64,000 bases of DNA from Glandiceps talaboti (taxonomy: Eukaryota; Hemichordata; Enteropneusta; Spengelidae). Below are positions 35,836-46,599 of the stretch, one piece after another. The DNA lies in contig NC_135558.1 in NCBI RefSeq assembly GCF_964340395.1, positions 23,198,064-23,262,063 of the forward strand, written 5' to 3'. Position 1 is the stretch's first letter, and each line of letters opens with the position of its first letter. The translations under genes were made by a program, and so were the position numbers. The notes beneath the pieces are model-generated. The model had not been told where the DNA came from. It saw nothing but the letters and a program-made list of their open reading frames with translations, and made no database searches.

Positions 35836-36315
35836 GGTCTGGTCCCGAATCGTCTAGAAAGCTATTAATACTATCTGTAGTAGTAGTAGTCTTGCTTGCT
35901 GCTAGACGTTCGGCTTTCCTTCGATACTATAAGCGAACGAAATTTGCAGTGAGGGCTTGCCCGAACATGTTCCATCCTCGATAGCGATGTTCGGTCGTGT
36001 GTCGTATTTTATCGGAAGAACATCCGAGGTCTAGCAGATAGACTAGTACTAGTAGCAGGATTCGTGTCATGATTTAGGAAAACACCATTAGAACGTCTCC
36101 CAGTGTCGAGCACTGTTTATTAACAACTAAACACTCATACTCAAAAAGTGAAAAATAGAGTAGGTTACACTTTAATATTAGTCCTATAATATGACTACTA
36201 TGAGAAAAAGCAGTCTTACCTTAAATGCAGCAAAAAAACATTCATTTTACACCTTGCGTAAGGTTTATATGATCGGTTCCGTACGCCTATCAGTGTCACA
36301 TGTATCAGTACCACC
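35836..36315. other. Upstream region of PNPLA6/7, no element recognised
   Basis: Includes an AGT microsatellite at 35877-35892. I see nothing else definable. Confidence 0.45.
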
Positions 36316-36429
36316 ACAGGCACTCGAATCAATGTGTAGAAAAAAAAATATGTATGTAATTTGTAAATAAGACTTATTTACATACATATTTTTTTTTCAA
36401 AATCATACACATTGATTTGAGTGCCTGTT
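36316..36429. repeat. ~45-bp arm hairpin (MITE-like)
   Basis: aggcactcgaatcaatgtgt..aatatgtatgtaa is complementary to ttacatacatatt..acacattgatttgagtgcct with a short loop. One of several foldbacks in this region. Confidence 0.8.
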
Positions 36430-36537
36430 AGTATCACACTAGTATCAGCGGTGCATGCCAATATCCAGTGACAACTTTTCCAAAATTATTTGTTATCTGA
36501 TTTGAAGCGTATACTAGTAATAGACCATTGGATGGAG

Positions 36538-36574
36538 CATGGAAGTATAAGTTTAACTAAGTTATACTTCCATG
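36538..36574. promoter_or_regulatory. 13-bp perfect hairpin upstream of PNPLA6/7 ATG
   Basis: catggaagtataa (36538-36550) and ttatacttccatg (36562-36574) are perfect inverted repeats with an 11-base loop, about 150 bases before the start codon. It could be a transcript hairpin or a protein-binding palindrome; role unknown. Confidence 0.35.
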
Positions 36575-36723
36575 GATGGAGGGTTTCTGAATCACGTGAT
36601 CATCTATTGCATATATGCATAGCAGATACGACCTTTAGCATTGACGAGATGTCATGTGTTTTGGTGGTGAGGTCAATCTGAGGTCAAAGTTGAATAGCTC
36701 CCATGATGCTTTCTTAGTGCAAA

Positions 36724-36825
36724 ATGTCGTCGGCAGATGCGAGAGAGGTTGATATGCTTGGGATACATATGACAGATGTGGCGCCAGATATGCAAGATTT
36801 AGCCCAATATGACCAGATAACAGTG
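36724..36825 (+). CDS. PNPLA6/7: PNPLA6/7 exon 1 (start)
   Basis: ATG in context aaaatgtcg opens 34 codons (MSSADAREVDM to QYDQITV) before donor gtaagc; phase 0. The peptide is acidic and would face the lumen ahead of the membrane helix of exon 2. Family N-termini vary, so the exon rests on phase, donor and position rather than on homology. Confidence 0.65.
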
Positions 36826-37805
36826 GTAAGCTCTTGTTTTTCCTTTCAGATAAACAATTTTAGAGAAAATTTTGGAAAATGTAATTTTCAATCCTACAGC
36901 GTAGTCTGTCTTCAGTCGATCGTACGGCTTGTTTTGAAAATTCCGCTCGTCGCTTTGATGTACCCGTGTTTCGTGACGCTCGCGTAAATTATGTTGATTA
37001 TTGATATACTCTTATTAGCGATTTTGAATTTCGATGACGAGTCGTGCACTTGTTCTGCCACGACGTTTCAAAGGGCTTGGTCAAACTGTCCTGTATCGTG
37101 TATTCATAAGCGTGATTTTCTGATGACAACATTTAGCGTCAACGCGCAACGTCACATTCCGTGTTTGTTTTTGTGATACGACTCTTACAAGAATGATTTT
37201 TCGAATCAAAAAATGTTATTTCAATCGTTACGGCTGAATAATAATACAGTTGGAAAATCGATGTAAGATTAGTACTAAAACACCAAATCAGCTGTTGAAT
37301 TCGAAAATCTGGACTCAGTGGTAATAATTCATAGATTGCTTTCTCCTTAATTGTGCGAGATTGCTTTCTCCTTAATCGTGCGAGATAAGAATCATCAAAT
37401 ATTGTTGATCAGTATCCCACTGTCTTTGTGTATGTTACGTAATCACTGAAATACATGTAGTGTGCATGCAAATTTGGAAAAGACGCACCGGAGTGGGATT
37501 TTAACGCGTCCCAGGGACGCATCAGAAAAAAAGTGACCACAACCTGTGATTGAAACTCATGTCAAAAAGTGACGTCGTACTCGTTCCATCTATTATTATA
37601 TTCTTGGTGAAAACTCTGGATATACAAACAGTTGTTATGGTAAGGTTGTAATTTGCTAATATGTATCCAGCATGAATATATTGCAAAATAACTCATAACT
37701 TGTTTGTATAGATATGTCTATTTTCAGTTATTGCCCTATTTGTAAATGTATATGATACATTATGTCTATGAATGTTCTCAATCATCAAGGTATGAAGAAA
37801 ATAAA
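36826..37805. other. PNPLA6/7 intron 1, left part
   Basis: No exon seen. A 25-bp unit (attgctttctccttaatygtg cgag) is duplicated at about 37336-37385. Short frames at 36991-37176 lack support. Confidence 0.5.
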
Positions 37806-37850
37806 GAAGTAATTATAATCTATCCTACCCGACTTACTGTTGTTTTGAAT

Positions 37851-37888
37851 GGCAACAGTTTCATGTCTTATCCTGGACGCTTCCTCAG
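37851..37888 (-). ncRNA. Hammerhead-like core, left repeat
   Basis: On the minus strand: CTGAGGA, a stem (agcgtcc with ggataagac), then GAAAC and tgttgcc. This matches the CUGANGA...GAAA core of a type I hammerhead with a very short stem III; the expected stem I pairing is not evident. Confidence 0.4.
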
Positions 37889-37918
37889 GCCGACTGGTGA
37901 TCTGATGACAGATGGTTT

Positions 37919-38398
37919 GTGACAAGGAATTTTACTGATCACTTGAGGCCAAAGTTAGTTCATTCTAAAGACAAACCCCTTAGGGAAAAACAAAGTAACA
38001 TTGTTTACGCAATACAGTGTAAAGAGGAGGGCTGCCAGGAATTGTATATTGGTGAAACAAAACAAACTCTGAACAAACAAATGTATCAACACAGAAGAGC
38101 GACTTCATCTGGTGTGGGGAACTTGGCAGTGTATACACACCTCAACAGTATGAATTACTCCTTTGACAATAAGGGTGTAGTTATATTGGACAAAGAACAC
38201 AGGTGGTTTGAAAGAGGGGTAAAGGTGGCTGTATATGTTAAATGTGAGGAGCCTTCTCTTAATAGGGTAGGGGGACTATGTCATAACTTGGCAGGCACAT
38301 ACAACACTGTGATCAGTAAAATTCCTCAACGGTTTTCATCATCACATGACAATCTTACTCTGTCAGGTGTCACAAACCATCTGTCATCAGATCATTAG
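37919..38398 (+). pseudogene. GIY-YIG endonuclease domain fragment
   Basis: The frame gives KDKPLREKQSNIVYAIQC, CQELYIGETKQTLNKQMYQH, a VYAIQ..LYIG pair typical of GIY-YIG nucleases (Tyr, Tyr, and Gly of the motif) with Arg and His of the helix (YQHRRA). It continues AVYTHLNSMNYSFDNKG, HRWFERGVKVAVYVK (with the Glu following WFER) and NRVGGLCHNLAGTYNTVI. No ATG starts it; the frame opens inside the left inverted repeat. Without an RT it cannot be an autonomous retroelement. Fragment of a Penelope-like ORF. Confidence 0.82.
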
Positions 38399-38403
38399 TC
38401 GGC

Positions 38404-38441
38404 CTGACGAAGCATCCAGGATAGGACGTGAAACTGTTGTC
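38404..38441 (+). ncRNA. Hammerhead-like core, right repeat
   Basis: CTGACGA at 38404-38410, stem II agcatcc/ggacgt (one mismatch that would be restored using the left copy's gcgtcc), GAAA at 38430-38433 and C-tgtt-G-TC forming a two-pair stem III ending at the expected cleavage C. Stem I is not complementary in the flanks, so activity is doubtful. Confidence 0.42.
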
Positions 38442-38486
38442 ATTCAAAACAACAGCTAGTCCAGTAGGATAGATTATAATTACTTC

Positions 38487-39182
38487 ATTATTATATTATA
38501 CATTATTCAACTATTCTCGTTCTTAGGGCTGTTTGTTTGTGACATGATGATTCCTTTAGTGGTTTGCAAATTAGGTGTAAACATGTGTCTTTTTTTTTGG
38601 TCAAAATTTTATAATTCCAAAACTACATGTGTACTGAGCAGATTGGGCTGAAATTTACTGGGAATGCATCTTGAGATGTGTAGATTAAGGTGTATTCACA
38701 ACATGATGATCCCATCAGCAGTATGCCTCATTGAGTGATATGCAAATAGTAAACATTACGTTATACTACTGAGCAAACACGCCCTTTGATTGGATGATAA
38801 AGTTAAGTCTGACATGGAAACAACCGCATTACAGTTATCAGAGAGGTGTGTGATACAATGCTGAACAGTATAATGCGGAAGTGATTTTATTTTTAAATGA
38901 AACAGCATTTTTAGACATTCAAAAATGAATTCGTAGTCGCAGGTGACGTATAAATATGTTACTTGCCAAATACAGTTCCACATCTTGCTGCTCAAGGTAA
39001 TTTTGCCGATATAACAGCTTGCCTCCAGTTCTCCGTTCTTACCTCTCGCAGCAAGGTATTTGGCAAATAACATATACTTATTCATACAACATTAGTGGAA
39101 ATAAAGAAATAATACTCAAAAAGGAGCTTGATGAGAGGCAAATTAGTACAGTTTGTCAAGTCTTTTTACTTTTATGTTTCAG
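38487..39182. other. PNPLA6/7 intron 1, right part
   Basis: Contains a dispersed motif (gagcagattgggctgaaatttactgggaatgcatcttg at 38635-38670) of family C. No exon. Confidence 0.5.
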
Positions 39183-39261
39183 ACTGTGATACTACTTGTT
39201 GTTGTAGTTGTAACCATTCTTACTGTTGGTCTATATGTGCTAAAAAGGATCAAGAGACAAG
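39183..39261 (+). CDS. PNPLA6/7: PNPLA6/7 exon 2 (membrane helix)
   Basis: The acceptor tttatgtttcag precedes TVILLVVVVVTILTVGLYVL then KRIKRQ, ending one base into the next codon at donor gtaagt. The exon is 79 nt, phase 0 in and 1 out. A single hydrophobic helix followed by Lys/Arg residues matches the N-terminal ER anchor of PNPLA6/7, with the rest of the protein cytosolic. Confidence 0.8.
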
Positions 39262-39813
39262 GTAAGTGATGTTGGTTGAAATGTAGGTCATTACATATCC
39301 CCCGAGTCATTGCTGTTTTCAGTGTAGCAAAACAGGCCATTCTTCGAATGCTATAAACAAAGAGTTAAACTTTTGCCTACAAGTGTCAAAGATTCACCCA
39401 TCACTAGGGCTGAACTGTATGTACTCATGAATTTTCATTAATATTCATGACGTTCAATATTCCTGATCACAGAGTGGTCGAGTGTGCGACATAGTACTAC
39501 AATGTCACTGTCCTGCTGACATAGTGCTGACTGATTAGTGAACTTGTATTTTGATTCAGCCAAATTAAAGGATCGCATTGCACCATAGACCCTCCAGCTA
39601 TGGTTGCACCATGTAACAGTCAATAGGTAATGCCGCCTGTGTTCAGAAAGGTCAACCAGAGGTAAAAATGCGAGCTTATATACTTTTGTAAACAAAATTC
39701 GTAACATATTTGCAAGAATATACATGTACATTTTTTGTACATGTACATGTAAATGTAGCTGCAAACTCCAGAAGTTGACAGTTACTTCCTGTTTTTACTG
39801 ATAACATAAGCAG
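39262..39813. other. PNPLA6/7 intron 2, unique part
   Basis: No exon or repeat recognised; short hairpin tacatgtacattttttgtacatgtacatgta at 39720-39750. Confidence 0.45.
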
Positions 39814-40110
39814 AGGAGGTTGGAATGGGTGCAGAGCATGATAGGTAAAAAACAACTGTGATAGCTCATTACGCTGTGAGCCTCTATTGTGTACACTTCG
39901 ATCAGAGGAGACAGGAGGGGATGCAGAGCATGATGGGTAAACAAAAACTGCGATAGCTCATTACACTGTGAGCCTCTATTGTGTACGCTTCGATCAGAGG
40001 AGACGGGAGGGGATGCAGAGCATGATGGGTAAACAAAAACTGCAATAGCTCATGATGGGTAAAAAACAACTGTGATAGCTCATTACACTGTGAGCCTCTA
40101 TTGTGTACAC
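39814..40110. repeat. ~91-bp tandem repeat, ~3 copies
   Basis: Three copies of agaggagacgggaggggatg..gagcatgatgggtaaa..ctcattacactgtgagcctc. The third contains an extra partial copy from an internal duplication. Confidence 0.9.
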
Positions 40111-41373
40111 TTTGATGATGTGGTACGTTTACAGTGGTGGCTGGCTCAATACTCACCAGCCATATTTTGGGATATTTTCAATTCATGATTTTAGATACTA
40201 TTAAAGCGAAAATCTTGACTGATATTTCTCCCTCTGTGCTACAAGAATAAATTTTGGAATTATTGATAGGAATACTGATTTCTCAGTGATTTCGTGAAGA
40301 ATACTTGACCCTGAGGTCGTAAATTTCAGCCTGGTTTTTCACCCATTTGTTGTTTTGCCTAAAATTTATTCTTGTGTACTTTAAATGGCTATAGTTAGAA
40401 AAAGATTTTCGGTAGAAAACGGGTAATTTGATCCGAGTCGAAGGTGATCTCGTTTGACAAGCGATGTGACAAGGCAAACAGGCAAGTTTCTCACAACTTG
40501 CTCAACTACTTGATCACTGTTCACACCCAATTTCACATGTTTGAGATATTTTCAAGTAACATGTAACTTGTAAATTTGATATTACCCAGTAATAGTGAAA
40601 CCTGAATGAAGGCAACTTGCGGAAGCAGGTCATATTTTTGTGTGCAGTGTCGTGAGTTCAGCGAATATGGTCATGCTGCCTCAACTTTATTCACTTAGTC
40701 TGACTAAAATGGTAGATGTGTAAATACAATGTATGTCTACCTTCCAAAATACATGTACAAACATTTGCTCAATGTAAATAAATACAAATGAATTACAACT
40801 TGAATTCGGCCTTTGTATTATCAAGTTATCTATTGCCACAAATTGTGCGAGTCTCTCAGTTTCGCATATTTTAATCTGTTGTCTGGTGACATAGCAAAAT
40901 GTGCTCAGGCTACTGTACATAAATTGTGGTAATGTATGATGGGGTATTTTTGGTAATTTATGCCCAAATCATGTGTGTGGTCAAAATATGGAAAATAGAC
41001 CAAGCCTCGCCTAGCCTGCAAAGAATTTCACGACAATGTATCAATAATGGTGACCTATACATTGACCTCTATATAATTAGTGTACAGTGAGGGCACGCCA
41101 TTCAACAAAATCTTGACAATTTTCCTGTAAACTTGTGTTGGGACAGAAGGAAGTTCAAAACGCACATGCCATATCCCGGGTATGTAGGGATCACGAAAGC
41201 CGAGTGAAGTCGAGGATGGCAAGCTTTCCTGTGCTGAGAATAGGAGGCGTGGCGGGCATTTCAACAACATTTTTGATTTTTGATAACTAACTTTCATTGG
41301 GATTTGACAAATCACAGATATAGAGCTAAATTTCTTGCATAAATCATGAAATTTCTTGCGGAAGGCATTCAGT
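40111..41373. other. PNPLA6/7 intron 2, continuing; nothing recognised
   Basis: No exon or defined element. Minus-strand frames at 40687-40920 and 41055-41315 lack support. Confidence 0.45.
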
Positions 41374-41377
41374 TTAA

Positions 41378-43787
41378 AGGTGATTCAAAATGCTCACATT
41401 CACTATCGCTAATTTGCTAGACGACATGTTTGTGAAATGCATTCTGGTTTTAAAACTTTTCAAAAGCGTCTGCAAACACCTTAAAATGACCCTTTTTCAG
41501 TCACTTCCCTTCGGATTTACTTCGAGAGTTTTCGGGTATTTCCGGTCCTACCTAGACCACGGGATTTTATGACGTCATAAAGAGACATGGATAGCACGTA
41601 GCCTATGGCGAGCGTAGTCACTAGGTGAACAAAACTCAACAGCATTGTGAAAAAATACATTGCTAGTGGTTGTAACAGACATCAGTAAACAAAAACTACA
41701 CTCTACATGTCTTATTAACCAACATTTACCGATATTTCCTCACACTTTCTGACTAATTGGCAGTGTCTGTGGGTATAAATGCTAAAATATGATCTCCCCA
41801 TATTATGGCAAAATAAATCAAAAACGGCTAGACTAGATATATATAAACACTTGTAATGTCGCGTGTTTCACACTCATTGACTTCTATTTATCTGATTTTT
41901 TATTATTTGCCGACAAGAAGCATTACGATACCGTGGTGACGTTTGACGGCATCCCCGGGCCAAGGACGGCATATTTTAGCCCAATCGTACTCGCGTCGCC
42001 TTTTGAACAGTGCATTTAGCAACAAAGTAAACATATTTCATCTCGAATAAATATACTAGCTATTAGAATACCAATGGGAAACTTCAAGAAGGCGTATCGG
42101 GACATGTGCCACAATATATTTGTTGGTCCCATAATACACTAATTGATTCGATTTGCTCCGAGCATATGGAAGTACGCTCCGAGTCATTGCATCATGTACA
42201 TGTAAATGGAATTGTGACCGACCTAATTTTGTTGTCCATATATAAAATGAGACTGACCTGCAAATTTTTCACAGTTTTCGTTGTGGTCTTGTATTGCCAC
42301 ATGTTTGGCTTGTGAACACAAGTTTACATCTATTATTGTCTAGGGCGTAATACTCTAGTCCGAGTCTGAAACCCATATAAAACCTAAGAAACTCGCATTC
42401 GGATCGGACAGAACAGAAGTAGGTCTCATCGACTTGTTGGGGACTCGAATTATTGCTTGTTTTTATCACGGTATACAGGTGATTATTATATATCGGTAGA
42501 GGGGTAGTGTTGTCAAGTTTTGTGCAGTCACCGCGGCCGCGGCAGTAAGCTCATACTAGGCCGCCGATCAAAGCTGAAGCAGTGTATGTACAATGTACGT
42601 ATGGAATCGGGAGAGCACAGCGCAAATTCGTGTCGGGTTAAATTTATCCACGTGTTGATGTAATCCATATTTATCAATCAGATATATTGTAAAATTCTTC
42701 AAGTCGTACAGAAATAACGTCTCTAAAACAAACCCTGAGAAACGGGACCGGACGTGGCTAGCCAAGTATCTAGTTGCAGGCTTTCTTTCATAACCATGTG
42801 CTGGGGTCACGACCTTGATTGCCGACGTCAATATTGTCCAATCGTATTTGATATCATGAACACATCGCGATATTTGATTTGTTGGTTTCCTAAACTGTAC
42901 ACTTCGAATACCATGATTCGTTACAGAATTCTTCTAATGAATATTAAATAGGCTTGTTGCATTAAATTAAGTGATATCGCAACAAGGGAAACCATACAAG
43001 TTTTCTTCCAGACGAGTTGCTAAAGTCATGTAAATGACAACACTAAACTCACGAAATTTCCTCAATTCTTTACAATTTTATTGCTGATGATATGGCAATC
43101 TAATAGCTAGTATATTTATTCAAGATAAATATGTTTACTTTGTTGCTAAATGCGCCGTTCAAAAGGCGACATCAGTGAGTATAGTCGAGTATAGTGGGCT
43201 ATAATATGCTGTCGACGCCATGCCTGTCGAAGATATTGTAATGCTTCTCCTCGGCAAATAATAAAAAAAATCAGATAAATAAATTGAAACACGCGAGCGA
43301 CATTACAAGTGTTTATGTATATCTACACTGTAGTCTAGCCGTTTTGATTTATTTTGCCATAATATGGGGAGATCATATTTTAGCATTTATACCCACAGAC
43401 ACTGCCAATTAGTCAGAAAGTGTGAGTAAATATCGGTAAATGTTGGTTAATAAGACATGTAGAATGTAGTTTTTGTTTACTGATGTCTGTTACAACCACT
43501 AGCAATGTATTTTTTCACAATGCTGTTGAGTTTTGTTCACCTAGTGACTACGCTCGCCATAGGCTACGTGCTATCCATGTCTCTTTATGACGTCATAAAA
43601 TCCCGTGGTCTAGGTAGGACCGGAAATACCCGAAAACTCTCGAAGTAAATCCGAAGGGAAGTGACTGAAACAGGGTCATTTTAAGGTGTTTGCAGACGCT
43701 TTTGAAAAGTTTTAAAACCAGAATGCATTTCACAAACATGTCGTCTAGCAAATTAGCGATAGTGAATGTGAGCATTTTGAATCACCT
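41378..43787. mobile_element. TTAA-flanked foldback element, copy 1 (2.4 kb)
   Basis: Starts and ends with the same terminal sequence in inverted orientation (aggtgattcaaaatgctcac), framed by TTAA at 41374-41377 and 43788-43791. Long inverted arms of about 700 bases (41378-42078 and 43098-43787) enclose a centre of about 1 kb. The 60-codon frames at both ends are the same sequence read outward, a consequence of the arms. No transposase is encoded. TTAA targets and short terminal inverted motifs point to a piggyBac-type mobilisation, by inference only. Confidence 0.85.
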
Positions 43788-43791
43788 TTAA

Positions 43792-44373
43792 ATCTGGTGA
43801 TATTTTGAGTGACTGACGTGAAAGGCATGTGAAGGGGAAAATGTTCACAACTTCGATCCATAATATGACAATCCCAAAATATAAGCTAGTATTTCTGAAT
43901 ATATTAAAGCTTTAAACATAAAATAGGCCTTGGAGGTCTCAATTTTCTATCATACAAATTTGTAATACATGATGACATTGTACATAAATTTTTTTAACAA
44001 GTTTTAAAGATGTTAGCTATTATTTCTTTAATGTCTGTTCCATGTGACCACATCAGTCATATTATATACAATGTATGTCTCTACATGTATGTAATGTACC
44101 AATAAGTTCCATATGCATTTCAATGTATCTACATGTATGTGTGTATTGTATATACAAATGTATATATAAATATGTATGTGTATCACGTGTATAAGCATGG
44201 GAGTACACCTCTCAGTAGTCTTATAAACTAAGATCAGAGCAGTGCTTGCATATAGGGTAAGTGGACCCCTTCTCTGTCCTGCAAAGAGACAGCAGTGAAT
44301 CCTGGGCTTACCACAGATGCTGGTATAATTACCGTACCGTATGGTTAATTATTATCAACAATTGACTATTTAA
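43792..44373. other. PNPLA6/7 intron 2, nothing recognised
   Basis: AT-rich with tacatgtatg motifs; no exon. Confidence 0.45.
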
Positions 44374-44513
44374 GCAATAAACCACCCCCTGGGGATGGTA
44401 TACCAAGAGGTTTTGACCAGTGAACGAAATATATGCACGAGCGATAGCGAGTGCATATATTGAGTTCACTGGTCAAAACCGAGTGGTATACCTTCCCCAG
44501 GGGTGGTTTATCG
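44374..44513. mobile_element. Near-perfect 65-bp arm hairpin (MITE-like)
   Basis: Arms 44374-44438 and 44449-44513 pair over about 65 bases (from gcaataaaccacccc.. to ..ggggtggtttatcgc) around a 10-base loop gagcgatagc, with a few mismatches. Sits beside a further inverted repeat (44516/45418). Confidence 0.88.
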
Positions 44514-44515
44514 CT

Positions 44516-45440
44516 ATTATATTATACCAGTATATTGAAAATATCGGAAACAAGATAAGAAATAACGTTTTCTCGTTTCATATGCGCCTCTGTGTCTAAT
44601 TTGCATAACAATAACGCTGCTTTTCAAGACAGCTGATCTTGGCCTCAATGTGAACGTCGTGCAGCGACTGGATTTATTTTATCTGCTCGTCGTTTCTAGG
44701 GATAATCTGTACATTGATCGGCTCATTAAAAGTGCACAGTGATGAATAAACAACCTGTTTGACTCAAGGTATAAACTTGAAGTGGTTTATTGAATACAGC
44801 GTGCTTCGATCGTTCCCGGCTGAATTCGCGACTCGGTGAAATGATGATAGACAGGTTGATATTTACAATGTATTTATATTACTGGAAGTTACGTCAGTAG
44901 ATTTTCGGGTTTGAGGATTTCCCTCTCGGATTGATGACTGATACTCTAGGACAGGATCCCAGACAAATTTCTATTTAGATTAATGGTAAGTCGGCCAGTG
45001 TAACCTCTTTCACTTGCTTCATTTTTATGACAGGACAGGACAGCTCACCAATGTTTCCACTCCAGCCGCGCCGCGCCGAGGCTGGGCTGGGACCGATCTC
45101 GTGCATGCCTAGCGCTATAGCGCCTTGACCTTAGTACATGTAGTAGGCGATGGTTTGAACAAATACGCGATGACTGGGTTGCTCTCGAAATTTCCTTCAT
45201 AATTTCTCATAAAATATTGTCTCATTGAGAGAAAATCCTCCTCTGACAATTCGAAGAGTTCACTATCAGTATCACGGCGGACTACAACTCAACGCTCATA
45301 GACGAACAAAATTTGGACGCGTGCCAGCAGTGCATTATCGTACCAGCAGTGCATTATCACTCGTTTTAGACGCGCTAGTTCGATGTCTAGACCAATCAGA
45401 TCCCTCGATTTCCACCATCAATATACTGGTATAATATAAT
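44516..45440. mobile_element. Candidate TIR element, 23-bp perfect inverted ends
   Basis: attatattataccagtatatt+ga at 44516-44538 and its exact complement at 45418-45440 bound about 925 bases. The inside has a GC-rich island (ccagccgcgccgcgccgagg near 45062) but no ORF. Confidence 0.55.
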
Positions 45441-45632
45441 TAGTAATTTTATCTTGTGTCAACAAAAGTACTAGTGGCGAATAATAAATAAATAATATCC
45501 CGGTATTTCTCATTCATGCTTAGTGTTCAATACTCATTCGGAATACCGGGAGATTATAGATAAATATTAGTTAGTGGTTTAGAGATGTTTCAGTGACTAA
45601 TCTCAAAATTCATTTACAAACTGATTCCACAG

Positions 45633-45724
45633 TTATGGGACAGAGTCCAGGCTCTTCACAACCAAAGCCAAGATTTAGAAAAAGAGACAAAGTCATATTT
45701 TATGGGAGAAGAATGCTTCGTAAA
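45633..45724 (+). CDS. PNPLA6/7: PNPLA6/7 exon 3
   Basis: Acceptor ttccacag; the first two bases complete a Val split from exon 2; ends at donor gtaagt in phase 0 (92 nt). The peptide MGQSPGSSQPKP then RFRKRDKVIFYGRRMLRK, the last part the conserved basic linker of the family just after the membrane anchor. The internal ATG is not a start, as the phase continues from exon 2. Confidence 0.92.
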
Positions 45725-46035
45725 GTAAGTTGATTTGTTTGAGTACAAATAGTAAAAATAATATATATAACTATTTTTTATTAACTATTTATATAGATTT
45801 TTGTGATATGCTGTTTTTCCTGGTCAAAAAAGATAAAGCTTTGGCAAATTTATACAATGCATAATTTAATAGATGTTCTTATCATGGATTGACTGCAGTA
45901 CTCTATCACAGCATCTAAAATCTTTTTAGAATGCTGTTGATTTTGTGTTGGCATTTGACCCACTTGATTCCATAAAATACAACCCAATATGCAGATTAGG
46001 GAAGATAAGGGAGAAAAGAAGTACAACAACTGTTG

Positions 46036-46231
46036 ATCAAGTCAATATCAGGACCAATAACAAGTATATGTTATTTATTGATATCTATAGATCAAGTCAA
46101 TATCAGGACCAATAACAAGTACATGTTATTTATTGATATCTATAGATCAAGTCAATATCAGGACCAATAACAAGTATATGTTATTTATTGATATCTATAG
46201 GTCAAGTCAATATCAGGACCAATAACAAGTA
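46036..46231 (+). repeat. 55-bp tandem duplication of the exon 4 splice acceptor
   Basis: Units at 46036, 46091 and 46146, and a partial at 46201-46231, each hold the first 31 bases of exon 4 (tcaagtcaatatcaggacca..) plus 24 bases of intron ending tatctatag. Two upstream AG acceptors (after 46090 and 46145) thus copy the real one at 46200. Confidence 0.95.
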
Positions 46232-46283
46232 CCAGAAGTCGACTAAAGAAGAAACAAAGATTGCTTCTAGGAGATATCAAAAG
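46201..46283 (+). CDS. PNPLA6/7: PNPLA6/7 exon 4
   Basis: 83 nt; phase 0 in, two bases of Arg out at donor gtgatg (weak but GT). Encodes VKSISGPITSTRSRLKKKQ then RLLLGDIKR, equivalent to the Arg/Lys-rich segment after the linker in PNPLA6/7. The start is fixed by phase: using either upstream duplicated acceptor would add 55 or 110 nt and shift the frame into an early stop in exon 5. Confidence 0.85.
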
Positions 46284-46599
46284 GTGATGACTTACATGTA
46301 TAGTTTTTCACAGAGATGTAGTAGAGGAGAATGACCTCAGTGAAAAGTAATTTTGAACTAGATTTAAACTGAATGTGCATATCCATTTTCGTCGTGATAC
46401 GATCCCCCATACCCGACCCAATTTTTATTGTTGTAGGCATGTTCCATGTCCAACAAGCAGACACAACATATCTAAGTCTGTTTGATTTAGGTTCACAAGT
46501 GTTGTTGCGTGATCAGAGTAGTGATAATTCCTTAAAACCCAATCATAGCGGGGACGATGTCATTCTCAATGCATCTTCCTTTGTCAATCACTGTTACTC
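46284..46599 (+). repeat. Partial copy of repeat family B
   Basis: 46375-46570 matches 50738-50910 in the same orientation (catacccgacc.., gcatgttccatgtccaacaa, aacccaatcatag). It is the right end of the family whose left end is at 50254. Confidence 0.85.

Larger units (their letters stand above)
37806..38486 (+). mobile_element. Penelope-type GIY-YIG cassette with 118-bp inverted repeats
   Basis: The segment is bounded by a left repeat (37806-37923) and an inverted right repeat (38369-38486) about 90% identical by eye, both ending gaagtaattataatctatcc outward. Between them sits only an endonuclease-domain frame. Penelope-like elements carry a C-terminal GIY-YIG nuclease and often have inverted terminal copies and hammerhead motifs; no reverse transcriptase is present here, so this is either a deletion derivative or a distinct compact cassette. 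Confidence 0.8.

Noticed and set aside
41390-43775. Two identical 60-residue proteins on opposite strands
   Set aside because: They are the inverted arms of one foldback element; a third diverged copy at 53849 shows no sign of coding constraint.
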